This document shows positions 1-13,227 of a DNA stretch of 64,000 nucleotides, in pieces. Each line of letters begins with the position of its first letter. The first letter of the stretch is position 1. The stretch lies in NCBI RefSeq assembly GCF_028554725.1, contig NC_071669.1, positions 52,755,001 to 52,819,000 on the forward strand, in the 5' to 3' direction. A model generated the notes under the pieces. That model was not told where the DNA came from. It saw only the letters and a program-made list of their open reading frames with translations, and made no database searches. The position numbers were made by a program, and so were the translations under genes. Source of the stretch: Zeugodacus cucurbitae. Taxonomy: Eukaryota; Arthropoda; Insecta; Diptera; Tephritidae.

Positions 1-1617
1 TTCGCTCCCTTCTTTCTACAACGACTTTTTGTCTCGTTTAGTTGGACTCCCCTCTTTGGGAGCATTGTACTGTTGTCCGAGTGTTTTTTTTTTCAATTTT
101 ATCTTCTCTACTTTTGTTTTTTTTTTTTCTTTTCATAGTTTCAAGCATTAAATATGCGAAGAGATCAGAAATGTCTTTACACTTTGCTTCTTCTACGTCT
201 CTCCTTTCAGCGCGCGCATTGTATTTGGTTTTGCAGACGCTTGACAACAACATTTCGCAGACATCTCACAGACGTTTAACGATCGCAACACAGGTACTCT
301 TAGTTTTTATAGTTTTACATTTTTGGAATTTGTGTCAATTCGGTAAATGATGTGAACATTTGTTTAGGATAATAATAGTTGTTGTTTCATTAAATGGGTG
401 AAAATTTTATATTTACCTCAAAAATCTCAAAATAGTATTATATGTATATCTGGAATTGTTATATGCTTATTGAAGAAAAAGTTGTTCTTTTGGTATATAA
501 AAACTTTTTAAAAGTCTTGTGTTCGTATAAAAAGAATGTGCTTTGAGTTCTCACTATATCACGAATTAACAAAAAGTTCAGCATTAGTATAGTTTTCAAG
601 CACTTTGACCAAAAAAATGTCTGAGGATCACTTCAATATTCATATTTTATCCAAAAGTTGCAATTTAAGATTCTTTATTTCATTTCTTATTCATTTATTT
701 TTTCACATAAATATTTTTCATTTTTTTCTTCATTATATTGAAGAAAAATAAATCTTTTTAACACATTTCACTATTTACCGAAATAAAAATTATATTTTTA
801 ACTGTAATCAATAATTTTACGTATTTGAAAATTAAAACACACTTCTCCGCGACTTTCTTTCACTCACGTCAGTTGAATTCATACTAAACGATCTTGTACA
901 GACCGATCAGCATCAAGATGATCTGAGTTTTTTTGTGTTCTTTTCTGCGAATTCTTAAAATATTATCCGTGTTCTTATCAGCAGATAATCAGTTATCATC
1001 TGCGTAAGCACCAGTAGCCAACATTTTTATTTTGTTAAATTTCTGATCTTTTGCGTATTTTAAAAGAATAATATTAGTAGTCTAAACAACAACCAACAAT
1101 TTTACTATCATTATGATCAACATAGTTGTAGGTATATGTATATTCATCAAATAAAATATATACAAACAAAATTATATTAGGGACGACGACGAAACCTGTC
1201 GTTATTGTCTAAAATATTTAATTCCAAAATTATCGATTTCCTAGGTTAAGGGATGAAATGTTATATAAAGCTTGATGTACTGGAAAAAGAAATCATATCC
1301 AAAAAGTTCAACCTCAAACTTTAAAAGACCCAAGAAAGATAGCAACAACTATAATTTTGAAAAGCCTAAAACTTCAACATAAAGTTCGGTAAAAATTTGC
1401 CTTACCCTAATGTAGTATATTTATTCTTGCAATTTAAGTAAATGTAGATAAAAAATTATAATCATAATCTGTTTTAATTTGTGATCTGTTTGCTTGTTAC
1501 ATATTTGATTAAATTCAAGTAGATCGGCAGACAGTGACAAACAGGTTATAGAACTAAAGACGAAATTTAAAATGTCTAACTTCAATTAGCCAAGGACAAA
1601 ATAATCATATCTTATAG
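1..1617. other. AT-rich intergenic DNA, no supported gene
   Basis: No ORF here looks like protein. The first 293 bases are pyrimidine-rich and end in CAG followed by GTACTC at 294, which resembles a splice donor. The stretch could therefore be the end of a non-coding 5' exon of a gene to the left, but nothing confirms this. The short overlapping frames at 38-350 are low-complexity shadows on both strands. Confidence 0.4.
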
Positions 1618-1755
1618 CCTTCACACACAGGAGCTAATTGATCAATCAAACGGCCTCTGCTCGATTAAAATGTTGATTAAGATCAATTTACCATACAAAA
1701 AATTTACATCGAGCAGAGGACGGTTAATTGAACAATTAGCTGCTGTGTGAAAAGG
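1618..1755. repeat. Foldback (hairpin) MITE-like element
   Basis: Two near-perfect inverted arms of 48 nt (1618-1665 and 1708-1755) enclose a 42 nt loop. Both arms start from CCTT...CACACAG and run through GAGCTAATTG-like and CCTCTGCTCGAT segments, with only scattered mismatches. Nothing inside codes for protein. A further GTGTGA-bearing, AATTGATCAATT-containing segment follows to about 1850 and may be a rearranged relative. This is typical of small foldback or MITE elements; the superfamily cannot be assigned. Confidence 0.7.
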
Positions 1756-4009
1756 CAAAAACCTAACTATTGAGTAGGCGGCAGTGTGAAGAGCAAAAAC
1801 TGGTGTCTCAATCAAAATTTTAATTGATCAATTAATTTGGCTGTGTGAAAATACTATTAAACAAGACCTCGCTACGAAAAGAGAAATAGAGAGTATGGAA
1901 ATATAAGGTTTCAACACAAAAAATATCTTCCATAAAATTATCACATCATAGCCTGTAAAATAATATTGGAATGAGGTCAGTTCCAATAGATTTCATTCAA
2001 ATAAGTATAAACACACCACAACATTAATTAATATTGAAAGAGAACTACTAAAAAGAGAAAGTGCTATGAGGATCATGTATATTTCCAGAAGAATAGAGGG
2101 CGTTGCGAATTGCTAAATTTTATTTGGATATCTTGCTTTTATTCTCTACTATTCTTCAACACTTTTCAAGGCACCTCGATCAAGTAGCTTCACATTTGCT
2201 TATCTTATCATTTTTTAAAACTTATATTATCAGCGTTGGGAACTCAATGAACTACTGGTAACCCATGGCAAAAGTAATCATAATTGGTGTGCTAATACCT
2301 TGTCAAGTGTCTGTCTGAGAGGTTTACTGATATTTTCATGGCATTATGGCTAAAATGTTAGAGTTGGTAACTAATGATTTTAATGCGAAAATTTTAAAAC
2401 ATTTTCAAGGTTCTTGAGATAAATAACTAAACGAATTTCTACTATCACTAGTACTACTAGTATAAAAAATATATCATGCGATAAATTTGTAGATTAAAAA
2501 TGTTGTGAGAGAAAAGCCGACACTTAATATTATTACGACGTATTTTTGGTTTAAAATCATAAATTAAAAACCATAAAATGGAGAAAATTTGAGTCGAGAC
2601 AGAGAAAAATCGTCAAAATAGTGAATTATAGAAAATACTATAAATCCGTGGAAATATATATAATTCTGTGGCATGTTCCCGAATATTTTTATAACTATAA
2701 GGGGATTCCCCAAATTTAAAATGTGCAAAAACTATTTATTTACAGTTATGCGGATCTACATTTCGGTGTCATTTCAGCAAAATATTTGACTTGGTAATTA
2801 ACAGATTTCAAAAGAAATCGTGTAAAAACAACGCAAAGTAAATACGAAAACAATTTGGCTTAAAAAACTAATAAACAGATCATATGAATAAACTTAAGTC
2901 GTGCTTTTACGTCAATACATAAGTAATATATACATTCATACTCCACTCCAGTGTATTGACATACTCAATTAAGCGACCAATTTAGCAAATTAAAGCGTCT
3001 GTATTTTATAACGATGTTAACTCCGTCTGACTCACAACGATCACATGCGATTTGAGCATTAAAGTCCATCAAATAATCAGAGAAGAATACTTATTCTATG
3101 ATGTTTACATTACATACAAACAGTAAAATGCAATAAAGCGTAAATATAATGCAATATTATGACAACAATTGAAGTTAATCGGAGAAAGTCTGAGTTCTCC
3201 AGTCCACATAATAGTATTCACCAGAGAACTGTCAATGACCACTCGAGCACTGTTTGTACTCTAAAGTACACATAGTACATACTTAATATAATAAAGCATG
3301 TAATCCGTCTTTTAACTGCATAAGTACTTGGTCGACTGCATACTTAAGGTATTCAAGTGTCGCACCATTAATTTAGGCACTTAAGATCAGTGGGGATTAT
3401 AAAAGGTTATTTAAGTTAATATGCACTTTTACATATTGAAGTGAGTTCATTCAAGTGTCAAACTTGTTACAGTACTTCTCACTATCTTAGCGTGTTGATC
3501 AATATGATATTAACTATAATGTCTCAGCTTAACTGATTTCATTAAAAGTGATTCTGATAAAAGTCTTCTTGAAATAAATCTACGAGTACTGGGTCTTGAC
3601 AATAAAATTAAAGCAACCAAATCACGCCATGATCTAATACATTAGATAACAAATGTTATCTCTCCTCTATGATCTTGATATTTCATATCGATTGATACTA
3701 TTGTTTTGAAAACTATACAAGGTTATAGGCAGGCTCATTCGTATTGATCGACATTAGAACCTATTGATCAACTGGAAAACTAAATACTAGAACGGTTGTA
3801 GACTTTTGCCTGTGCCCTCCAATTAAACAGTGGTGGTTATGTGGTATTGTACTATACACGAGGATATTTCCAAAATAGATATTTCCAAATATAGTTATTC
3901 CGACCGTCAGACGGCAACTTTAAAATAAGCACAGCCGAATGTGACTGATAGTTACGTTTAAATTTGCCGATGGTGTGGATCTAGATCCACTGATTTTAGA
4001 AAAATTAAA
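1756..4009. other. AT-rich intergenic DNA, nothing recognised
   Basis: I see no long ORF, RNA gene or clear repeat here apart from the possible foldback relative ending near 1850. The sequence is uniformly AT-rich with short direct words. Confidence 0.4.
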
Positions 4010-4650
4010 AACAAATATATTATTTGTCGAAGAGTCAATCCGGTATTACAGTCCGTGAGATAGCTGAAACAGCAAATAACTCAGAAAGCATGTGTCCTAT
4101 GCGGCATGAAATTTTGGCAAAGAGGACTAGCGCAACTGGGAGACTACTTCACAGCAGTGATTGATTGTCGGCGAAACATGGATTTGGAAAGCTGAACACT
4201 CAAAACTGTAGTGCCTATCCGGAGAACCTTCTCTGTAGAAAGCAAAGAATATTCCATCGACCGGAAATGTGATAACCACCATTTTCTGGGATTCACAAAT
4301 TGTGACTATCTGATGAAGGGTAACGCTATGACCGATCTCTTCTATATTAATTATTGGACTGATCCGACTCTGAATTGGTCCCACCTTGGAAAAAATGCTT
4401 TTCCACCTCGTCAACCAAATTGATCGAGTTAAGCTTCGACTGCTGTAACGTCCATAGTATTATCCGCATAGAAGATGGATATTACCGATATTTACTTCAC
4501 ATACATATATTTTTTTCATACGACGTTAAAGAAGCTGGAACATCGTTCGATTATCTTACCAAAAGGCGTAAATTGATCACAAATTTTAAGGTAATTAAGG
4601 AGGTAAATCGAAGACACAGTGTTTTCTTGGCGTGTAAAGGAGGATAGTTT
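4010..4650 (+). pseudogene. Decayed mariner transposase
   Basis: Pieces of a mariner transposase can be followed through several frameshifts and stops. Near 4045-4120 there is an SVREIAE segment like the helix-turn-helix region of mariners. Near 4165 there is GETWIWK, where functional mariners have GDETW with the first catalytic Asp. Near 4265 there is NVITTIFWDSQ, matching the conserved (V)MATVFWD strand. The second catalytic region is not clearly seen and there is no continuous frame. This is an old, dead DD34D-type copy. The assignment rests on recognising these motifs by eye. Confidence 0.45.
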
Positions 4651-4676
4651 GGAACTAATTAAATCCCTAATTCCCT

Positions 4677-5250
4677 TTAAGGGGTTATATTGGTTTCAAA
4701 ATTTCTAAATTTGATTTTTTTTTTACTTAAATAGTGCAATATGTTTAAAATATAATCCATAAATATCAAACCGACTAATATACTAAGAGATGTACCCTTT
4801 GGAAGTTACGCCATAAGGCCACGTCAGTACGAATGTAAAATTTTAAACGCGTTTATCTCAAAACTCATTTTTTCAAGTCGGTGAAGACGATAACTCAAAA
4901 AGTTGTGAAGTGATTTTGTTCAAATTTCGCACACATATAACCATTTTTTTCGAGCCAATATATGACGAAAATTTGACCAAAAAAGTGAGTTTTTTTTGTT
5001 TAAATTCTGTCAAAAATTCAAATTTCAATATTTTCTTTTTTCTTCGTTCATTAACTAGATTTATCGATGTGCTATCGAAATATTTTTGGTTTACTGTTTT
5101 TAGATGAACTAATTATGACTTGTGATGTGCACCGCATGACCTATTTATATCATGGGAGATGAGGTGCCAACGGCTGAGTTTTCGGAATTTTTAAATAAAA
5201 ATTTAACAAAATACTGTTTAAATATGTATCTTTGATACGCTGAATTATTT
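4677..5250. repeat. TTAA-edged dispersed repeat (relative of the 58.1 kb element)
   Basis: The left edge is TTAA (4677-4680) followed by GGGGTTATATTGG, similar to the TTAA-GGGGCTATACC edge of the element at 58135. The body contains lines such as 'cgaaatatttttggtttactg' (5078-5098) and a following 150 bp that reappear in degraded form at about 27525-27660. No right terminus could be fixed; a TTTAAGAGGAATAT near 5330 is a possible inverted end. No protein is encoded. Confidence 0.4.
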
Positions 5251-5458
5251 TTTAAATGAAATATATGATTAGGTATACAAAAAAATTGTGAAAATGCCCT
5301 TGTTTTAAGCCTCTGCAACCCACCTAAACCTTTAAGAGGAATATGGCCTCCCCCAACTTTGGCATTATTCTTAACCATTTTCTTCAGACTTATTTTTTGG
5401 ATTATCGGTCTCGTCTAGCGCACGCGGAAATGCATTTATTTTTATATATACAAATGGA

Positions 5459-5461
<3 letters not shown>

Positions 5462-5499
<38 letters not shown>
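5462..5499. repeat. (AT)n microsatellite
   Basis: About 19 uninterrupted AT units, followed by a short (GTAT) tail. It is likely to be length-polymorphic. Confidence 0.95.
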
Positions 5500-5505
<6 letters not shown>

Positions 5506-7075
5506 GTACTATATATTGTTAAATACAACTACAAACAAAATTCTACTTACCAAATTAGTTTAAACTCGCGTGACTTGCTGTGTTTTGTTTTTGTAGTTGT
5601 TTTATTATTTTTTGTTTTGTACGCCTGTGTTAGAAATGATTTAACTTTTTTGAATACGGAAATACACTCATATAAATATCTAAATAGTAATGCGAATAAT
5701 TTCACTTTTCACAAAACGAATACGAAAGCAATGTGATTATTGACAATGAAATGCATTCAATTATCGCACGTAATACAATTGTATTTGATGCTTAACACGA
5801 AACAACGACGCTCGTGTTAATTTTCCCCAAACGGCTACATTGGAAAATGCAAAGATTTTTGATGAAATTGCTGCGCGGCGTTCCAAGTTAAGACTTTTGG
5901 GAATGCACCTTTGGCTAAAACGTTGTTTGTATCTGTGTGTAGTTGTTGTTTTTTGTATATGCTTTTATGCCTTTGCACAGTTTTTATTTAGTTCACTGTC
6001 GAAAATTTTACTTTTAAGTATTTTCTTTATATTTTTTAACGCTTTTAATTAACACTTATTTCTGCTGTTGTTGTTGTTTACTCTGTGTATTTCACCATAA
6101 AATAAGTAAAACACGCAAGTACTAAATAATGCACAGATAATAAAATTCCGTTTTAAAATCTCAATTTATAATATGTATATTTATGTATAACTGTACATAT
6201 ATATCTGTTTCATATATGAAGAATATTCAGTTTTTTGTTTATATTTCACCACTGTCTTTGGTTGATTGATCCCGCAGGTTGTCGCTGTGTAGGTAAATGC
6301 TTATTTTTAGCACTTTTTGTACAAAGAAATGCGAATTTCCACACTAATTTTTTACACAGATTTTCATATACACGTTTTCCTATATATTATTGCTCTTGAG
6401 TTGCTTTTGGGTTGTTTTTGGGTTTTTTTTTCAACACGCGTTCCACATATGTACGTTGTTTAATGATCAACGTTAATGATTAGACTGTTGTCCCCAGCTC
6501 ATTCGGTTCGGCATGTCGCCGCTACCATTGCTTCGAAATGTGATTATTTCCCGCTGGTACTCGTCGATCGTAGCGATATAGCATACAATGTGCTAGAATA
6601 GCTCGTTGAGAAGTTTTCAAGTTATGGGTAGCATCAAACACTCCGTAAATTTCTCTCTCATGTTTGTAGATACGCATGTTTGTTTGCTTGCTTGTATATA
6701 GCAGAACACATACATACATATGTATTATATAGATATGTAGCTATGAGTATATGCTGCCAGCTAGACGGCCAGACAGATATGTAGATACTTTTTGTAATAA
6801 TGCATTGTGCTGTTAATGTCGCACCACCACTGTTCATGGTGGTGGGAATCAATCTCATTGCTCTGAGTTCGAAAGTAGCACTTTGTAGAAAATTTCATTG
6901 CAGACGGTTTCGGAAAATGGGAAGAGATGTGCTGATACACTTGGGTACAAACAGACACGGTTTTATAGGGAGTTACTGTCGTATATTTCACGGTGTTTCC
7001 TATTTTTAATAGCTTTATCTTCTCAAATTCAGAAAACCAGGTCAATAACAGACTTAACTTGAAGCTATAACCTTA

Positions 7076-7108
7076 TTTCAGGATTTTCAGGATTTTCAGG
7101 ATTTTTTT
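7076..7108. repeat. Short tandem 9-mer repeat
   Basis: Three to four head-to-tail copies of TTTCAGGAT. Simple local duplication. Confidence 0.85.
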
Positions 7109-8224
7109 CTTTCATCACGCAATTCAGCAAATATTTTCTTTAGCTGAATAAGTGCTGAAAACGAAAAGTGCTATTTATGTCATTCGATCTCACAGTTTTC
7201 AGTCGCTTTGGGTTTCAAAATGTAATTCAGCTACCATTTTCTTCATCTGAATAAGCGCTGTAGCGAAGTAGCGGAATAGCTTGGTATGGAGTTTTAGCTT
7301 TATAGCCTATCATCTACTAGAGTTTTTAAGGCGATTCTTCAGTTTTTTAATATAGTTCTTATCTATAAAACTTTCTTCTTAGTGCCTTCGAGATCTATAA
7401 ATTCTCTTAGTTGCGATAATGCCTCAGTTATTTACCTCATGAAACCTTCTAAATTCAAATTTCTCTTATTTTAGATCCTTGACCATCGGATAAAGGGATA
7501 TTTCCCCCGGAATTTCAAGACCTATTCTTTGTAAAACAAGTACAGTTGTTCCAATCATCCTGATATTTTTTTCGCAACGGATAACGTTTTTGTTCAGTTC
7601 TAATTACAAGTTTCAAAGAGTTCTTTAAAGTTCTTCAAGTAAAGTTGACACTCCACGCATACAGAAATATATTTTCTTTGTTCCGTTTCCAACACAGGAA
7701 CCGGAAGACAGCAATTACAATATTTCGACAGTTCGGAATTGGTCGTAATATTTCGGTGTAACGGGCTGTATGTGGAGATTATGTCTAGGTTATACATACA
7801 ATATAATGTTATAGAAAAATCGTAGTTTTAATAATACTTGAAGCCTGTATTTTAGATAATCGGCTTACGGATCTCAATAAAAATCAAATATAAAGTTATT
7901 ATAAAGTATTTTCAAACCGATTTGAGAATATTCAGTGATCCAGACAGGTGTAACGTTCTAATTTCATTAAATATATACTCCGTCTTCTAAGATAATCATA
8001 AATCCAATATGAGTATTCTAGACTCTAAACTTTTTCAAGTGCCGAGAAAATTGCTTCCAACATTTTAAGCGGTTTAGCGCCTTTTCATATACTTCCTTCT
8101 ATAATTATCCGTATATTCATATGAAAAGCGTGATTGATAGAACCTTAAACCATTTGATGACATGCTCTGTTATTATCATGACCACACTGTGATTCTAAAA
8201 TACATTTGAACTTCTCTAACTCTA

Positions 8225-9347
8225 ATCACCATAATCCACAAAAAAACTTCGAGTTATAGAAGTTTCATTAAAGCATACAATTTTTCAAAAAGCTGTAAAA
8301 TATGGATTTTATGGCAGTAGTCTGCTTTACAGGCTTCAAAAAATCGATTTGTTTTGTATTAGGTCTCTTCCAAAACTATCCAAGAATATGTCTTTAAAAT
8401 TCCAGAGGCCAATTCGACATATTTTCGAAGCTAGAGCAGTTTTAGTGGCCCAGCGTCGAGCAGGTGCGAATGCTCTGGCAGACCTTTAAAGCGCGTTTTC
8501 TCGAGTTTTCATTTTCACAAGTGTTAGAAAACGGTGCCGGCGATAGCAAAAAGAATATATGTCCGATCGAAAAAAAACCAAAGTGATCTAGCTTCAGTAT
8601 TAAATTATCTTCTATTTGAACTAGACAAAGTAGTTGAAGTTGGGCAAAAGTATTATTTAAACTACTTGTTTTGCAACTTAAAGTAATTTTTTTCTTAAAA
8701 AAGTGAATTTTTTTTCAAACTTCGAAAAAATTTGGAATTTTATAACTTCTTCGGTATTTTTTTAGTTCATAAAGAAAAGATACTTATAAAAATTAAAAAA
8801 AAAAAAATTTGGTTCGACTGTTTCAGATGCATCGCACGACCTCCATCACCGGCACCGATTTACAAGTGCAGACTCCAGGCGCTCCAGAGAAATACTTATA
8901 ACTTTATAAAAATTTCAATATTTTTTAATAATAAATATTGTTTTTTAAGCCTTAAATATAGTACACTATCGTCTTAAAATTCCGTTTACCGCAATCATTT
9001 CCTTCCGTTTCAAAAAAATTGCTAAGAAAAACGCTTTTTTTCGCCTTCTAATGTAGACTAATGCCTTAATCACAGTTTTATTTATTTACTTTGCATAAAG
9101 TTTATTTTCCTTTCTTACATGATTTATGCAATTCATAAGTGTAATATCATATTTTTGTTAGAGGGACTCTTTTGAAATTCTACCTCGATAGTAAAATTTT
9201 AAATTTTGTATTATGGCCTGGTCGAAAAGGTTGATTTATGGAAGGAAATTTGTATTAAAATTCACTTCTAAGCGCTATGGCCAACACAAAAGTTCGAGTT
9301 ATGGAGATCTTTGAGTTATAAAAGTTGGAGTTATGGAGGTTCTACTG
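8225..9347. repeat. Tigger/pogo-like element copy 1, split by a TTAA MITE
   Basis: The flanks of the MITE at 8313-9065 belong to a second repeat that is also present, unsplit, at 13228-13611. Shared words are CAAAAAAACTTCGAGTT on the left, and TTTTATTTATTTA, CATGATTTATGCAAT and TCTACCTCGATAGTAAAATT on the right. The right end is rich in CGAGTTATGGA words and ends GTTCTACTG at 9347 next to TA. The inverse reading, CAGTAGAACCTCCATAACTC, is the style of terminus expected for Tigger/pogo elements (TA target). No transposase remains. Confidence 0.5.
8313..9065. mobile_element. TTAA-type MITE, family A copy 1
   Basis: This is a 753 bp non-coding element, one of three copies (others 44302-45038 and 48388-49105) alike over almost their whole length and in the same orientation. 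The left end reads GGCAGTAGTCTGCTTTACAG. The right end inverts to GGCATTAGTCTACATTAG and abuts TTAA at 9066-9069; the left TTAA has mutated to TTAT. The conserved core includes GAGCAGGTGCGAATGCTC and a block around 8826-8895 with GATGCATCGCACGACCTCC. TTAA targeting is typical of piggyBac-type transposases, so I infer a piggyBac-like MITE. Confidence 0.75.
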
Positions 9348-9349
9348 TA

Positions 9350-10799
9350 TATATTATATGTATATTTACATATGGGCTGCTGCCCATATAGACGGTATTC
9401 TCTAATTATTATTTTTGTTTTATAATAGAACTGAGCAGGTTATTGTCGTCGAGAAACAGCTGATAAAAAATATAACGATCAGATTGAATGTTCTACAAGC
9501 TACTACTGTGTCATACGAAATTCTATATGTATATTCGTATATAGAAGTACTCTTGATAAATGATCACAACATTCAAATCGATTGATATGATTGACCTTTT
9601 CTCATATATATTCGCATATGCACAAATTTATATATAAATATTTAAATAAATGAGTTTGAGTAAATAAGGTTAAATAAATAGAACACAGCAATAAATATAG
9701 TACACTGAGACAAAAAAGTTTAAATACACATATACATCCACAGTACAAAAGAGAGCCGCTACTCATTACAAATGTACAGTTGTGCTAAAGCTAATTGCTT
9801 GAAGTGCAAAGCGGAGAGGGTGGTAGGTAACACGAAGCGTTTAAAGAGCAACACTGGTTCCGGCGTGTCAACCGATAAAGACAAATGTGCGAGGGTTTCC
9901 CCAAAACAAGCAAAAAATTTAAATGAAAATCGGAAATGTGCTGTTGCCAAGAATAACCTAACAAGGGGTGTGTTATTGCATATTGATAAGGCGTGTTATA
10001 AATATATATATATACAACTGTACATACTCATACATATGTAGAGATGAAAGTATGTACATATGTATGCAGTAAGTGGATTTCAATTAATCAGCACGCATTT
10101 ATCAGCACAGGTAGTAACACAATTACGGTTGGCATACCTTTTTGCACCTTGACACCTGGCCGCGTAAGCAGTAAACCGCATGATTTTTTTCTTTTTTTAT
10201 TATATTTTGTGCAAACAAAAATATCCACTGGCTTTCAATTAGTGTCAGTTAATATTTACTTATGTAAATATTTACTTATATGCAGGTGCTTGGTGATGAC
10301 TGCATGTGTATCGTCAACAGCTCATTCATAATCTCACGTTTCGCCGATTGTGGTGGATCAGTTGGGTTCTATTTTGGAATTTGCATCGAGTATTGAGTTG
10401 ATTTGCATGCATTTTTTGTTAGTGTTTTTTTATTTTGACTACACCTGACATTCGTATTTAGGAAATTTTTCAGCAATTGACTTTCAATGAGTTGTTAAAA
10501 CACTTACTATTAACACAACTTTGTGAAATCATGCAGTTGTAATTTACAATTAAAACCTTTATTGCGCTCTTTTATATATGTACATAGGCACTACTGTGTG
10601 TACTAATTGTTTTTAGTAATTATCGGCGTTTTAATATGAAAAATATAAACTGTTTTTGTTTTTTTTTACATACACACGCGTTCAGAAAAAATTATACTTA
10701 CATCCATATTCTTGGTGTTAAAAAAAATTTAAACAAATAATGAAGGGCTAATTCTCGCAATTTATTGATATAGTTTTATTAAGATAACACACAATTTGA
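9350..10799. other. Intergenic DNA, no supported gene
   Basis: A frame at 9772-10041 (+) reads as 89 residues with several Lys and Cys, but it overlaps an open frame on the other strand and has no recognised domain. Numerous TATATGTACATATG-type words occur, as is common in fly intergenic DNA. Confidence 0.35.
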
Positions 10800-11785
10800 C
10801 TCACATATTCGGCATATATATAAAGTCCATTGAAAGTTTGAAACCCCTAATATTAGGAATATGGGAGCTAGGGGATGTTATGACCCGATTTTAACCATTT
10901 TTGATACAGAGACACACTATTAGAAGAAAAAGATTCCCTCTGAATTAAATTAAGATATCTGAGAGATTTACCGACATTTTTGGTGAACAATTACTATAAG
11001 ACACGGAGTTCTTCATATTCGATATCCGGGGCATTGAAAAGTTATAGTCCGATTTCGGCAATTTTTTCACAAATGATGCCACAGATCATATACTCTATGG
11101 ATTAAAAAGTGAAAGATGGAATTTAAAATTGAGTTATATGGGAAGTAGTCGTTGTTGTGAACTGATTTCATGCATTTTCCACACTTGTCATCACGGTGTC
11201 AAGAAAATATTTTATACTGAATTTCATTGAAATATATCAAGTAGTTCCTGAGATATGGTTTTTTACCCATAAGTGTGCGATGCCACGCCCATTTTCCATT
11301 TTGTAAAAAAATCTGAGTACAGCTCCCTTCTGCTATTTCTTCTGCAAAATTTAGTGTTTCTGAGGTTTTTCGTTAGCGAGTTAACCCACTTTTAATAATT
11401 TTCAACCTAACCTTTGTATGGGAGGTGGGCGTGGTTATCATCCGATTTCAACTATTTTCATGGTGTATAGTGGGGTACGTAAGGGAACCGATTGGAGGAA
11501 GTTTGGTTTATATAGCTTTATTGGTTTGCGAGATATTCACAAAAATCGTATTTAGGGTCGGGGCCACGCCTACTTTCCCAAAAAAATTACATCTAAATAT
11601 GCCCCTTCCTAGTGCGATCCTTCGTACCAACGCACGCTACTGTCACTGTCCCAAGGAACATGTGTAACAAGTTTCGTCAAGATGTCTTAATTTTTACTGA
11701 AGTTATCCGTTGCCCGGACGGACGGACCGACAGAGATTCGATTCTGATCCACTAACTTTGTTGCGAGAGTATAAAAACCTCCCTC
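10800..11785 (-). repeat. Long dispersed repeat, family D copy 1 (reverse)
   Basis: It is about 1 kb, non-coding and related to 26540-27525 and 52785-53432/54378-54655. Hallmarks are alternating GGGCGTGG / CCACGCCCA phrases, 'cgatttcggcaattttttcac', a GGACGGACGGACCGACAG stretch (11713-11730) and a terminus GTTGCGAGAGTATAAAA (11761-11777). That terminus is the reverse complement of TATACTCTCGCAAC at 52784-52797. This layout resembles a very common repeat I associate with tephritid genomes; that association is from memory, while the homology between the three copies is visible here. Confidence 0.6.
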
Positions 11786-13227
11786 AAAGCAGCTGGTAGC
11801 TGCATAAAACGTACATTTTTTATTACTAATTCAATAATGATCCTAAAATTTACTTTAATACGATGTATTGAAAATAATGTACTAATTTAACTATTTAAAT
11901 TTACTCTTCTGAAGTACATTACCTAGTACGAACCTTTTCTTGAATTTCTCAACCCTGAAAATTTCAACCCTGCCTCTTTTTCGCGAAATTACTTTTGAAA
12001 ATGCGTTTCGGATCTTTATCCTGGATATATGGTATTACCGTTTCCAAAATGTTCATATAATGGAATTTACACATAATCCCGTTTACATTTATTAACTGAT
12101 GTATCAAACCAACATGTTGTCATAAAAGTCATATCCAATTTCAAAATTCTTTGAATCTTATATGAAACTCTTTTCTTTAGATCAACGAACTCGTACATTA
12201 TCTATCCTTGTTGCTATCATTGCCAAACAATTCTGGCTTTATTCCAGATAATATTACTCCATTTCTTTCGCTTTTGCGTGCAACAATTTTTTTAATCCAA
12301 GTAACTTATTTCCTCATCCGTAAATTGGCAATTTGCTAATTAAATCAACATCTTGCCATGAAAAGTGACCCCCCTTAGTATTTGCCTAAAGATCGATGGC
12401 CGTTTGAAAGCACAGGGAAACTCCCTCTTTTAATTCTAGTCTCTACTTCAAATTGCTGTAATATACCAATCCAATTATCTTTGCCAATTTCTTTCTCAAT
12501 TCGATCTTTGCCGTTACCAACGAGTAATGCACTGACCACAAAGAAAACGGGAGACCATCGGTTTTTTATCTGCGGTACCATTGGCTTCATTGGTTACAAC
12601 GCTGTTTTGTCTATCTGGTTTCAATTTAATGTTTTAAATTTGTACTGAAATTTCCGATGAACAATTTTATATTAATAACTATTATAAATAATCTTGCTGG
12701 AACTTTTCTCCTCTATAAAAAATTACGTACAAATGTTATTTAACCGCAGTGATAGTTCGCATATCGCTTTGGCTGAGTTTAGTGTATCGAAGTCCATAAA
12801 TCTTTCGCAAGAACCCCTGAAACCGCTTATATTCCTCAATAAATTTATGAAGTGTGGCTGGTTTTCTTCAAGAGTAGACTCCAGCTTGACTAATTAATCC
12901 AAAAAACAATTGTTAACAAGAGTACTAAACGGGCTGCAAAGATGTTATGATGGCCTTCGAAGATGTTATTTAAGAAACGAAAATCTCTAGAACACTAGAA
13001 AACTGTCAAAGTTTCTTGATAATTCACTATCTCTAATACTTTTTCTCTTTCCTAATCTCCAAAACTGACTCGGTTGAAAAAATATTTCACTAAAATGAGG
13101 AGGTCATGATGGAAAAAACTCCTATTTTGAAGACCTCAGAGGTACATACTAACGAAGTAATGTTAGATCACCTCTTCAACAAATGCCTTACTATAGATTA
13201 TGTAGAGAAATAAACTACTCGAATCAT
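11786..13227. other. Intergenic DNA, no recognised gene
   Basis: Open frames on opposite strands at 12375-12648 overlap each other and match nothing I recognise. A frame on the - strand around 12720-12890 reads somewhat like protein (EYKRFQGFLRKIYG) but is broken by stops. It could be a transposon remnant. Confidence 0.3.

Larger units (their letters stand above)
5251..8224. other. Intergenic DNA with simple repeats, no gene
   Basis: It holds the AT microsatellite and the 9-mer repeat listed separately. Several frames of 65-95 codons (for example 6761-7045) overlap each other on opposite strands and look like random open frames. Nothing resembles a known protein. Confidence 0.4.

Noticed and set aside
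841..905. Initiator-like TCAGTT at 869-874 with downstream AGACC
   Set aside because: The downstream element is two bases off the expected DPE spacing and no exon follows.
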